Shown here in pieces: positions 42,499 to 50,223 of a stretch of 64,000 bases of DNA. The stretch comes from DASUBV01 sp035763085 (lineage in GTDB: Bacteria; Actinomycetota; Actinomycetes; Streptosporangiales; Streptosporangiaceae). Where the stretch lies: the NCBI GenBank assembly GCA_035763085.1, contig DASUBV010000324.1, forward strand, positions 1-64,000. The letters are read 5' to 3'. Positions within the stretch are counted from its first letter, which is position 1, and every line of letters starts with the position of its first letter. The position numbers were made by a program, and so were the translations under genes. A model generated the notes under the pieces. That model made no database searches and was not told where the DNA came from. It saw only the letters and a program-made list of their open reading frames with translations.

Positions 42499-43110
42499 TC
42501 AGTGGTCGCTGACCACGCGGACCTTCCACGAGCAGCTCGTGATGATCACGAGGTAGTGGCTGGCGGTGGCGGAGTAGGTCGAGGTGCTGCCCGTGCCGGC
42601 CGAGCCGGCGGCATCCACGCTCAGCCCGTCGTGGCCGCCGCCGCCCTCCCGGATGATCAGCCCTCCGCGCGGCGCTCGCGGCGCGCACTGGAACGACCAG
42701 TGCAAGTCCCAGCGGCCCGGCGCGGTCACCGAGAACGCCCCCGTGGTCCGGTTCCCTGTCCCGGCGAAGGCGCGCAGCACGGTGCCAGGGCGGCGGGTAC
42801 TGCCGGGCTGTCCCGCCCCGCCGCCATGATCTCCGCCCGGGCCGCCCCGCGCGCCGGTGGCCCTCGGATTCAGCTTGGAGGATCCGGCCGCGGCGGCGAC
42901 ATGCGTCGCCTTGGCTGGCCCGGCGGCCTCAGCGACCAGCGCAACCAAGCCGGTCACCAGGCATAATCCGGCGGCCCAGGCTCCGGCAGTGACAAATAGC
43001 CGCAGGGCCCGGTGGGCGTGCACAACCAGGGGAGTGGTCGAGCCGAACGGCGCCGCGTGCTGGGGACCTCGCGGCGGCAGCCGCCACCCCCGGGGAGCCT
43101 GGTAAGTCAT
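42499..43110 (-). CDS. Membrane-anchored protein of unknown function
   Basis: A 203-residue protein I do not recognise. A basic, Pro-rich cytoplasmic N-terminus (1-33) precedes one transmembrane segment (about 38-62) and a Gly-rich linker. The C-terminal domain of about 95 residues starts near F-A-G-T-G-N-R-T-T-G-A-F and is predicted to be beta-rich, with two cysteines (in F-Q-C-A-P and S-C-S-W-K-V) that could form a disulfide outside the cell. The overall look is that of small exported actinomycete proteins with a jelly-roll-like fold. The ATG has only a weak ribosome binding site. Confidence 0.6.
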   Translation of the reverse strand: MTYQAPRGWRLPPRGPQHAAPFGSTTPLVVHAHRALRLFVTAGAWAAGLCLVTGLVALVAEAAGPAKATHVAAAAGSSKLNPRATGARGGPGGDHGGGAGQPGSTRRPGTVLRAFAGTGNRTTGAFSVTAPGRWDLHWSFQCAPRAPRGGLIIREGGGGHDGLSVDAAGSAGTGSTSTYSATASHYLVIITSCSWKVRVVSDH

Positions 43111-43467
43111 CCGCCCATCCTCAGGTCGGCCATCCGGGCCTCAGCTACGGAACGTAACTACACACTCGGTCACTTACTGAGAGCGTTGTATCACGAAATG
43201 CAGTGTCGTCCGGGCCTTACGAGCGGAATAGCTGGCACGGACGAGATGATCGGAGCTCGTGCGGATCCATACGGATCCGGGCGCAGACCTGAAGCTGGAC
43301 GAAGTTCCCCGGGCGATCATGAACGATAAGTGACCATCAGGACCTGATCGTCTGATCTGGCGGCCGCGCCGCCGGCGTCGTTTCCGTCCCGGGGCGCCCG
43401 GGCGCAGGCCCCCGGCCGGGACCCGCCGGGGCTCGCCGCCGCCCGGCCGATGAGGCAGGATGGCGCC
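43111..43467. other. Gap upstream of the aldehyde dehydrogenase
   Basis: No gene is supported in these 357 bases. An AT-richer island at about 43140-43215 (near AACGTAACTACACACTC) could hold promoters for either the divergent anchored protein or the aldehyde dehydrogenase. The remainder is GC-rich and featureless. Confidence 0.45.
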
Positions 43468-44880
43468 ATGCGCAGCAACTTCATCGGCGGCACCTGGACC
43501 CCGTCAGCCAGCGAGACCGGAATCGACGTGATCAACCCGGCCACCGAGGCGGTCATCGACCGGGTTCCGGCTGGTCATCCGGCGGATGTCGATGCCGCGG
43601 CCCTGGCCGCCCGCGCCGCGTTCGCTGGCTGGTCGCAGACCTCGCCGGCCGAGCGTGCCGGGTACCTGGCGGCCGCCCGTGACCTGCTGGAGCAGCGCGC
43701 TGACACAGTCGCGGCGGCGATCAGCGCCGACATGGGCTCGCCGCTGGCCTTCGCCCGCGCCGTGCAGGTCGGCACGCCGCTGGCGGTCCTGGCCAGCTAT
43801 GTGGAACTGCTGGGCCGCTACGACTTCGGCGGGGAGCGGGACGGCAACTCGCTGATCGTCCGCGAGCCGGCCGGCGTGGTGGGGGCCATCACCCCGTGGA
43901 ACTACCCGCTGCACCAGATCGTGGCCAAGGTCGCTGCGGCGCTGGCGGCCGGCTGCGCGGTAGTGCTCAAGCCCAGCGAGGTGGCACCGTCGGCGGCCTA
44001 CGAGCTGGCCGACATCCTCGCCGCCGCCGGGCTGCCGCCGGGGGTGTTCAACCTGGTCAGCGGGACCGGCCCGGTGACTGGCGAGGCGATCGCCGGGCAC
44101 CCGGAAGTGGATGTCGTCTCGTTCACCGGGTCCGCCGCGGCCGGGCGCCGGGTGGCCGAGATCGCCGCTGCCACGCCCAGGAGGGTGGCGCTGGAGCTGG
44201 GCGGCAAGTCGGCAAACCTGATCATGCCCGACGCCGACCTGGCCACGGCCGTGAAGGTGGGCGTGGCCAAGGCGTTCGTCAACGCCGGGCAGACCTGCAA
44301 CGCGCTGACCCGGATGCTGGTCCACCGCGATGCCTACGACGAGGCCGTCGCGCTCGCGGCAAAGAACGCCGCCCGGTACGTGCCCGGCGACCCGATGGCC
44401 GAGGGCGTCCGGATGGGCCCGCTGGCGTCGGCGGCCCAGCGCGACCGGGTCACCGGGTACATCGAGAAGGGACTGGCCGAGGGCGCGCGGGCGGTGACCG
44501 GCGGCCCGCAGGCACCCGGCGGCCTGCCTCGCGGCTACTACGTCTCGCCGACGGTGTTCGCGGATGTCACCGCGGACATGGTGATCGCTCAGGAGGAGAT
44601 CTTCGGCCCGGTGCTGTGCGTGCTGCCCTACGACAGCGAGGAGCAGGCTGTCCAGATCGCGAACGGGACGCCGTACGGCCTGGCCGCCGCGGTCTGGTCA
44701 GCCGACCACGACCACGCGGTGAGCATCGGCCGGCGGCTGCGGGCCGGGCAGATCGAGATCAACGGCGGGGCGTTCAACGTGGCCGCGCCATTCGGCGGGT
44801 TCGGGCAGTCCGGGTACGGGCGTGAGCTGGGCGTGCACGGGCTGGAGGAGTTCCTGGAGGTCAAGGCCCTGCAGTTCTGA
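43468..44880 (+). CDS. Aldehyde dehydrogenase family protein
   Basis: A 470-residue NAD(P)-dependent aldehyde dehydrogenase. It shows T-P-W-N-Y-P near residue 143 and K-P-S-E near residue 168, both for NAD binding, G-S-A-A-A-G-R-R near residue 225, the catalytic Glu in L-E-L-G-G-K near residue 247, and the nucleophile Cys277 in G-Q-T-C. Length and motifs fit betaine-aldehyde/gamma-aminobutyraldehyde-type enzymes, but the substrate cannot be fixed. The ATG at 43468 matches the family N-terminus; another in-frame ATG 18 bases earlier is possible. It may share a transcript with rpiB. Confidence 0.9.
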   Translation: MRSNFIGGTWTPSASETGIDVINPATEAVIDRVPAGHPADVDAAALAARAAFAGWSQTSPAERAGYLAAARDLLEQRADTVAAAISADMGSPLAFARAVQVGTPLAVLASYVELLGRYDFGGERDGNSLIVREPAGVVGAITPWNYPLHQIVAKVAAALAAGCAVVLKPSEVAPSAAYELADILAAAGLPPGVFNLVSGTGPVTGEAIAGHPEVDVVSFTGSAAAGRRVAEIAAATPRRVALELGGKSANLIMPDADLATAVKVGVAKAFVNAGQTCNALTRMLVHRDAYDEAVALAAKNAARYVPGDPMAEGVRMGPLASAAQRDRVTGYIEKGLAEGARAVTGGPQAPGGLPRGYYVSPTVFADVTADMVIAQEEIFGPVLCVLPYDSEEQAVQIANGTPYGLAAAVWSADHDHAVSIGRRLRAGQIEINGGAFNVAAPFGGFGQSGYGRELGVHGLEEFLEVKALQF

Positions 44881-44897
44881 CGGGCAGCCCGCCGGCG

Positions 44898-44962
44898 CGG
44901 CCCGGCTGCGCCGCCACGCGGCCCGGCCCGCTTCGCCGCCACGGCCCGGCTTCGCCGCCACG
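44898..44962. repeat. Three short direct repeats before rpiB
   Basis: Three imperfect copies of a 19-25 bp unit ending in CGCCGCCACG (with CGGCCCGGC at the front) lie between the aldehyde dehydrogenase and rpiB. They leave 26 bases before the rpiB start. Confidence 0.6.
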
Positions 44963-44988
44963 CCGGGCCGGTCTGCCACACTGTCCCC

Positions 44989-45456
44989 GTGCGCGTCTAC
45001 CTGGGATCAGATCACGCAGGCTTCGAGCTCAAGAGCGCCCTGATCGACTGGCTGCGGCAGGCCGGCCATGAGGCCGTCGACTGCGGCCCGGCCAGCTTTC
45101 ACGACGGGGATGACTACCCGCCCTACGTGATGCGGGCGGCCAGTTCCGCCATCGCCGACCCGGGCAGCCTGGGCATCGTGATCGGCGGGTCGGGCAACGG
45201 CGAGCAGATCGCGGCCAACAAGGTCGCCGGGGTCCGCGCCGCGCTGGCCTGGAGCGAGGAGACCGCCCGGCTCGCCCGCCTGCACAACAACGCCAACGTG
45301 CTGAGCCTCGGAGCCCGGATGCATCCGGTCGCGGACGCCATCGACTTCGCGCGGGTCTTCCTGGAGACGGATTACTCCGGGGAGCCGCGGCATACCCGGC
45401 GGCTGCAGATGATCACTGATTACGAGGTGACCGGGGAACTGCCGCCGCTGCCCTGA
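44989..45456 (+). CDS. rpiB: Ribose-5-phosphate isomerase B
   Basis: Interconverts ribose 5-phosphate and ribulose 5-phosphate. The 155-residue protein has the RpiB signatures: G-S-D-H-A-G at residues 6-11, G-G-S-G-N-G-E-Q-I-A-A-N-K near residues 66-78, and the H-N-N-A-N-V-L-S-L-G-A-R motif near residue 102. Lack of a cysteine in the G-S-G-N-G loop fits the actinobacterial subgroup, in which the catalytic base is a glutamate. The start is GTG; no strong ribosome binding site is seen, so it may be leaderless or coupled. Confidence 0.95.
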   Translation: MRVYLGSDHAGFELKSALIDWLRQAGHEAVDCGPASFHDGDDYPPYVMRAASSAIADPGSLGIVIGGSGNGEQIAANKVAGVRAALAWSEETARLARLHNNANVLSLGARMHPVADAIDFARVFLETDYSGEPRHTRRLQMITDYEVTGELPPLP

Positions 45457-45522
45457 GCACCCGGCTGCGAACCTCGGGCCAGCTCTGGCATCCGGCTTGC
45501 CGGACCTGCGGGTGGCCGGAGC

Positions 45523-46221
45523 CTAACCGGCGCCTAACCGGCGGCGGCGGCGCGAGCGGCGCCGGGCGGGCCGGCCTGCTCCGGATCCCGGTTTCCGGTC
45601 GCGCTGGCCCCTGCTGCTGGCGGACTGGCCGTCGGCCTGGCCCTGGCCCGGCTCGCGCGATCCCGCCGAGCCCGATCCGGCCGGATCCGATCCGGCCGCT
45701 CCTGGCCCGGCCGATCCCGATCCGGCCGATCCCGGTCCCGGCGAGCCTTGTCCCGGCGAGCCATTGCCGGTGCGGCCACCGCGGCTCTTCCGCCCGCCGC
45801 CCGGGCGCTTGCCGGGAGCACCGGGCTCGGTGCCGGCCGCTGGCCGTCCCGCGGCCGGTGACCCCGCCCGGGTGCGCAAGGTGGTGCTGCCGGGCGAGGC
45901 TGCACCGCCGGGCGACGCTGGATTTCCGGGCGAGCCTGCACCGCCGGGCGGGGCAGGCGTCCCGGGCGCGGGGGTACTGCCGGGCAGGCCGGGCCCGCTA
46001 GCAGAGCCCGACCCGGCGGCGCGCGCCGCCGGAACGGGACCGGCGGGCGTGGCCCGGTCGCGGGCCGCCGCCGGCCGGGCTGCCGCCCGACGGGATGGCT
46101 GCGTCCCGGCTTGCCCGGCCTCGTGCGCGCTGGCCCCGGCCGGCTCCAGGTCGGCCGCCTCGTCGGCAGCGGGCCGGGAAACGTCCCTGGCCCGCATCGC
46201 CGCGTCGACCGTAATCTTCAT
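45523..46221 (-). CDS. Low-complexity basic-tailed protein of unknown function
   Basis: A 232-residue protein. The first 28 residues (M-K-I-T-V-D-A-A-M-R-A-R-D-V-S) are ordered and acidic. The rest is Ala/Pro/Gly/Ser-rich, with 15-bp-encoded G-S-A-G-P/G-S-D-P-A repeats, and ends R-R-R-S-R-R-R-R-R. The ATG start lies 30 bases after the GNAT stop on the same strand, giving a plausible two-gene unit; the longer open frame would overlap the GNAT gene. A short ordered head with an arginine tail suggests nucleic-acid contact, but no domain is recognised. Confidence 0.5.
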   Translation of the reverse strand: MKITVDAAMRARDVSRPAADEAADLEPAGASAHEAGQAGTQPSRRAAARPAAARDRATPAGPVPAARAAGSGSASGPGLPGSTPAPGTPAPPGGAGSPGNPASPGGAASPGSTTLRTRAGSPAAGRPAAGTEPGAPGKRPGGGRKSRGGRTGNGSPGQGSPGPGSAGSGSAGPGAAGSDPAGSGSAGSREPGQGQADGQSASSRGQRDRKPGSGAGRPARRRSRRRRRLGAG

Positions 46222-46250
46222 CGTTGCTACGGTACCCGGGCCCCGCGACG

Positions 46251-47504
46251 TCAGAACTCGGACAGGCACCACGGGGCGGGATCTGCGGCCATCGCGGTCG
46301 CCAGTGCCGTCAGTGCCTCCGGGCGGCGGGCCGTGACCTGGCCGGCCGCCGCGAGCGAGGCCAGCCCGGTGCCGCCCAGGTAGGCGGCGCCCAGGGCCTG
46401 GGCGGTGGCCGTCACGTCAGCGGCCGCGGTCGTCTGCTCGCAGCTGGCCGGCCCGCCGGCGCTCGCCTGCAGCCGCCACCGCCCGGCGTTGGCGGCCAGC
46501 TCGGTGTCGGTCACCTCGATCACCACGTCGATCTCCCGCGCGTACTGGCGCTGGCGCAGTGCTGAAGGCACGTCGGTCAGCCGGGCCCACAGGCCGTCCA
46601 GCATCCGGGCCCGGGCGCGCCGGGGGCCGCCCAGCAGCTGCAGCAGCGGGTCGTCGACCGGCCGGCCGAAGGCCCGCACCTCCTTGACCAGGTCGCGGCT
46701 CAGCAGGTCGCTCCACAGCGTGACCTCGGTCTCGATGTCGGCCGCGACCAGCTCGCGGATGCCGAGCTGCCCGGCCGCGAGGCTGTCATCGTCCCAGGTC
46801 GGCTTGGCCGCGTACAGCGCGTAACCGCGGGGGCCGCGGTCGTCCTCGGCCAGCACGCAGCGCAGCGGCGCCCAGCCCTCGCGGGCCCATTCCGGGTCGG
46901 CCGTGGCTGCCTGCCACCACCGGTCATCGCGCGCGAGGGCGCCTGGCCGCGCCGCAGCGACGCGGTCATAGACCACGGCGAGCTCGGTGATCACCTTGGC
47001 CGGCTCGACGATGCGCAGCCGCGGCGCAGGTCCCTGCTCGCGGCCGGGCAGCGGCGGCGGCACCAGCCGCGCCTCGGCGCGGGGGATGGCGTAGTTCAGG
47101 GCCCGGGAGGCGCAGCCGAAGCCGAACCGGCCGTAGATCTCCGGCTCGGCGGCCCACAGCACCGCGACCGGCTCGGCGTGGTCGAGGGCGTCGGCCAGCA
47201 GCCGGCGGATCAGTGCCGACATGATCCCGCGCCGCCGGTGCGAGGGCAGTACGGCGACCGCGCTGATGCCGGCCGCGCCCACCGTCCCGCCCGGAACCGA
47301 CATCCGGAAGGTGTAGTTGACGGCGGTCCCGACCATCTGGCCGCCGTCGAAGGCGGCCGCGCTGCGGTCAAATTCAAAGGTGGGCCGCGTGAGCTCGCTC
47401 ATCGGCTCGGCTGGCCAGTTGGAGTTAAAGGCCTGCTCGGCGACCGCGCAGTAGTCCTGGTATTCGGCGGGCTCGATGGCCCGGATCGGATAGCCGGTGC
47501 TCAT
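46251..47504 (-). CDS. Eis-type GNAT N-acetyltransferase
   Basis: A 417-residue enhanced-intracellular-survival type acetyltransferase. The N-terminal GNAT domain has V-A-V-L-P-S-H-R-R-R-G-I near residues 84-95, which binds acetyl-CoA. A second degenerate GNAT domain and a sterol-carrier-like C-terminus ending in W-C-L-S-E-F follow; in Eis the terminal carboxylate of that Phe takes part in catalysis. Mycobacterial Eis acetylates aminoglycosides and proteins, but the target here is unknown. It ends just before the low-complexity gene. The ATG start matches the family N-terminus. Confidence 0.9.
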   Translation of the reverse strand: MSTGYPIRAIEPAEYQDYCAVAEQAFNSNWPAEPMSELTRPTFEFDRSAAAFDGGQMVGTAVNYTFRMSVPGGTVGAAGISAVAVLPSHRRRGIMSALIRRLLADALDHAEPVAVLWAAEPEIYGRFGFGCASRALNYAIPRAEARLVPPPLPGREQGPAPRLRIVEPAKVITELAVVYDRVAAARPGALARDDRWWQAATADPEWAREGWAPLRCVLAEDDRGPRGYALYAAKPTWDDDSLAAGQLGIRELVAADIETEVTLWSDLLSRDLVKEVRAFGRPVDDPLLQLLGGPRRARARMLDGLWARLTDVPSALRQRQYAREIDVVIEVTDTELAANAGRWRLQASAGGPASCEQTTAAADVTATAQALGAAYLGGTGLASLAAAGQVTARRPEALTALATAMAADPAPWCLSEF

Positions 47505-47601
47505 CTTGCCATCAGTACCCCGCCGGGCCCTCCATGCGCGACTGAATTTGGCCCTGACGGCTGATGCCGCATTCCAGGGCTACCGGTACAGTGCCGCCAT
47601 C

Positions 47602-48702
47602 ATGGTTGTCCCAGTCGCCAGAGTTGTCCTGTCCGCGACCCGGAGGTCGGCGGAGCGGGCCCGCGGCGTGCTGAGGCGTCAGTTCATCACCAGGAACCGC
47701 CGGATCGCCCTGGTGCTCGCCGTGGCGGTCGTGGGCATCGGCGTCGCCGCCGTCGAGGAAACCGGCCAGTGGATCTCGTCGGGGATGATGATCCTGCCCA
47801 TCCTGGCCGGCGGCCTGCTGCTGTGGCCGCGGGCGCTGCGCATCTTGTTCTGCCTGGTCGTCGCCATGCTGGCCTACGACTGGACGCAGGGGAAGGCCGG
47901 GCCCGGGATCATCGCCACGATCGTGCTGACGGCCGCGTTCGCCGATGTCCTGGCCCGGACCCGGGCCAAGCTCGGCATGCAGGGCCTGCGCGGCGACCAG
48001 ATGCTCATCGACCTGCGCGACCGGATCCGGGCTCAGTCGGCCCTGCCCGCGCTGCCCGACGGCTGGCGCTCGGTGTCGGTGCTCCAGCCCGCCGGAGGCG
48101 TTTCCTTTGGTGGTGACTTCGTTGTCTCGGCCTGCGACGGCAAGACACTGGAGCTGGCCCTGGTCGACGTGGCGGGCAAGGGCGTCGATGCCGGGACCCG
48201 GGCGCTCATGCTGTCGGGGGCCTTCGGCGGCCTGCTCGGGTCGGTGCCGCCATCGGACTTCCTCAACTCCTGCAACAGCTACCTGCGCCGCGGCTCGCAG
48301 GCCGAGGGCTTCGTGACGGCGGTGCACCTGGCCGTGGACCTGGTCACCGGGGAGTTCGTGATCTCCTCGGCGGGCCACCCGCCCGCGGCGCATTTCGAGG
48401 CCGGCAGCGGCCGGTGGCGGCTGACCTCGGCCCGCGGCATCGTGCTGGGCGTCGTCCCCGACCTGCGCAGCGCTCCCGACCGCGGCGCGCTGCGGCACGG
48501 CGATGCCCTGATGCTCTATACCGACGGCCTGGTCGAGGTGCCCGGCCGGGACATCGACGCGGGCATCGACAAGCTGCTCGGCGAGGCCGACCACCTCATC
48601 GCCGGCGGCTTCGCCCCGGGCGCGGCGCGGCTCGTGCAGACCATGCAGGCGGGCCGGGCCACCTCCGACGACTGCGCGCTGGTGCTGATCTGGCGGTCCT
48701 GA
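47602..48702 (+). CDS. SpoIIE/PP2C-type serine phosphatase with membrane segments
   Basis: A 366-residue protein. Two or three hydrophobic segments (about residues 35-100) are followed by a SpoIIE-type PP2C domain with G-G-D-F near residue 170, D-V-A-G-K-G near residue 190, S-A-G-H-P-P near residue 257, T-D-G-L near residue 310, and S-D-D-C near residue 356. Metal-binding aspartates are present. Such enzymes dephosphorylate anti-anti-sigma factors or act in stress signalling. The start is uncertain: no ribosome binding site precedes the ATG, so translation may be leaderless. It converges on the conservon. Confidence 0.85.
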   Translation: MVVPVARVVLSATRRSAERARGVLRRQFITRNRRIALVLAVAVVGIGVAAVEETGQWISSGMMILPILAGGLLLWPRALRILFCLVVAMLAYDWTQGKAGPGIIATIVLTAAFADVLARTRAKLGMQGLRGDQMLIDLRDRIRAQSALPALPDGWRSVSVLQPAGGVSFGGDFVVSACDGKTLELALVDVAGKGVDAGTRALMLSGAFGGLLGSVPPSDFLNSCNSYLRRGSQAEGFVTAVHLAVDLVTGEFVISSAGHPPAAHFEAGSGRWRLTSARGIVLGVVPDLRSAPDRGALRHGDALMLYTDGLVEVPGRDIDAGIDKLLGEADHLIAGGFAPGAARLVQTMQAGRATSDDCALVLIWRS

Positions 48703-48775
48703 CCGGCTGCGCTGGCCGCCGTTCCGGTGCCGGCCGCCGGTTCCTGAGCTGGCCAGACGGCCGCGACGCCCCGGC

Positions 48776-49378
48776 CTAGACCGGCGCCGGGGTCCGGCTG
48801 CTGCGCAGCTGCGCGTGCTCGGCCAGCGTGACCAGGACGTCCCGGCTGGAGTCACGCCGCCGGGCATCACACAGCACCACCGGGCTGTCGCTCGACAGCT
48901 GCAGTGCCTTGCGCACGGCGGCCAGCGGGTAGCGCCGGACTCCCTCGAAGCAGTTCACGGCGACGACGAACGGCATGTTGTGCCGCTCGAAGTAGTCCAC
49001 CGACGGGAAGCAGTCGGCCAGCCTGCGGGTATCAGCCATCACGACCGCGCCGAGCGCCCCGAAGGCCAGCTCATCCCACATGAACCAGAACCGCTCCTGG
49101 CCGGGCGTGCCGAACAGGTAGACCACCAGGTCGTCGCGGATGGTGATCCGGCCGAAGTCCATCGCCACCGTGGTGGTCGACTTGAGCTCCACCCCGTCGA
49201 GGGAGTCGACGTTCGCGCTGCGCTCGCTCAGCACCTCCTCGGTCCGCAGCGGCCGTATCTCGCTGACCGAGCCCACCAGCGTGGTCTTGCCCGCGCCGAA
49301 ACCGCCCGCGATGAGGATCTTGATCGTGACGGGCACGCCGGCCGGGGGCAGGGCCGGCTCAGATGCGTCGAAGGCCAT
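48776..49378 (-). CDS. cvnD: Conservon GTPase-like ATP/GTP-binding protein (CvnD)
   Basis: A 200-residue P-loop protein of the conservon D family, resembling small Ras-like GTPases. It has G-G-F-G-A-G-K-T-T near residues 25-33, L-F-G-T-P-G-Q-E-R-F in place of a standard switch II, and A-V-N-C-F-E-G where N-K-x-D would be. These changes are usual in CvnD. It is the last of four genes on the minus strand and overlaps cvnC by 20 bases. It probably takes signals from the CvnA sensor through CvnB and CvnC. Confidence 0.92.
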   Translation of the reverse strand: MAFDASEPALPPAGVPVTIKILIAGGFGAGKTTLVGSVSEIRPLRTEEVLSERSANVDSLDGVELKSTTTVAMDFGRITIRDDLVVYLFGTPGQERFWFMWDELAFGALGAVVMADTRRLADCFPSVDYFERHNMPFVVAVNCFEGVRRYPLAAVRKALQLSSDSPVVLCDARRRDSSRDVLVTLAEHAQLRSSRTPAPV

Positions 49379-49742
49379 CGGCGACTTCCTTCAGCAGCTG
49401 CGGGTCGGACAGCCCGGCTGAAACCGGGCCGTGGACGGTGACGAGGCCGCGCTCGCGCAGGTCGGAGACGAGGATCCGGACCACGCCGAGCGGCAGGTCC
49501 AGATCCGAGGCGAGGTCGGCGGCCGGGATCGGAACCCGGCACATGTGCAGGAGGGTGAGCTGCTCGGGTTCCAGCTGGGTGACGTCGGGGGTCGCGCCGC
49601 GCACCGCGCAGACCAGCGCCAGCAGGTCGAAGCTCTCGCCGACCGGCCTGGTCCGCCCGCCGGTCAGGGCATAGGGCCGCACGACCGGTCCCGCGTCCTC
49701 GTCGAGCCACTGGCCGTCGGCGTGGCGGTCAGGAGGGAACAC
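49359..49742 (-). CDS. cvnC: Conservon DUF742 protein (CvnC)
   Basis: A 127-residue DUF742 protein. It has R-P-Y-A-L-T-G-G-R-T-R-P near residue 22, a winged-helix-like middle with C-R-V-P-I-P-A-A-D-L-A near residue 67, and L-P-L-G-V-V-R-I-L-V-S-D-L near residue 82, ending L-L-K-E-V-A-D-G-L-R-R-I. DUF742 proteins are the C component of conservons. It starts with GTG six bases after cvnB ends and its 3' end overlaps cvnD. Confidence 0.92.
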   Translation of the reverse strand: MFPPDRHADGQWLDEDAGPVVRPYALTGGRTRPVGESFDLLALVCAVRGATPDVTQLEPEQLTLLHMCRVPIPAADLASDLDLPLGVVRILVSDLRERGLVTVHGPVSAGLSDPQLLKEVADGLRRI

Positions 49743-49748
49743 CGCCGG

Positions 49749-50156
49749 TCACACCTCGGCGGGCGAGACGGCCGGCCGCGGGCTGACGCCGAGGTGCTCG
49801 CCGACCCGCTTGACCAGGACCGTCATCTCGTAGGCGACCAGCCCGGCATCGACGTCCGCCCCGGCCAGCACGGCCAGGCAGCTGCCCTCGCCCGCCGCCG
49901 TCACGAACATGAAGGCCGATTCCATCTCGACCACGGTCTGCCGGATAGCCCCGCCGCCGAAGTGCTGGGCCGCCCCCCTGGCCAGGCTCTGGAAGCCGGC
50001 CGCCACAGCCGACAGGTACTCAGAATCCTCCCGGCCCAGGCCGGCCGACACCCCGATGGCCAGCCCGTCCCGGGACAGGATCACCGCCTTGTCGATGTGC
50101 GGGACCCGCGTGACCAGATCGTCCAGAAGCCAGTCCAGCTGCCCACCGTGACTCAT
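49749..50156 (-). CDS. cvnB: Conservon roadblock/LC7 protein (CvnB)
   Basis: A 135-residue roadblock/LC7-domain protein, the B component of a conservon, of the fold that regulates small GTPases such as MglA. It has L-D-W-L-L-D-D-L-V-T-R-V-P near residue 7, the S-R-D-G-L-A-I near residue 28, and the hydrophobic strand V-V-E-M-E-S-A-F-M-F-V. The ATG is fixed by GGGGAGG seven bases upstream; the much longer open frame (to 50558) overlaps cvnA and is not real. Confidence 0.93.
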   Translation of the reverse strand: MSHGGQLDWLLDDLVTRVPHIDKAVILSRDGLAIGVSAGLGREDSEYLSAVAAGFQSLARGAAQHFGGGAIRQTVVEMESAFMFVTAAGEGSCLAVLAGADVDAGLVAYEMTVLVKRVGEHLGVSPRPAVSPAEV

Positions 50157-50223
50157 GCTCGGCCTCCCCTTGCCGTTATGACCTTGCCGCTGTCGTGGCT
50201 GTCGTCGTGTTGCCGGCCGCGGC

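Noticed and set aside
44898..44962. A promoter made by the direct repeats before rpiB
   Set aside because: The repeats are wholly GC-rich with no -35 or -10 likeness, so I list them only as repeats.
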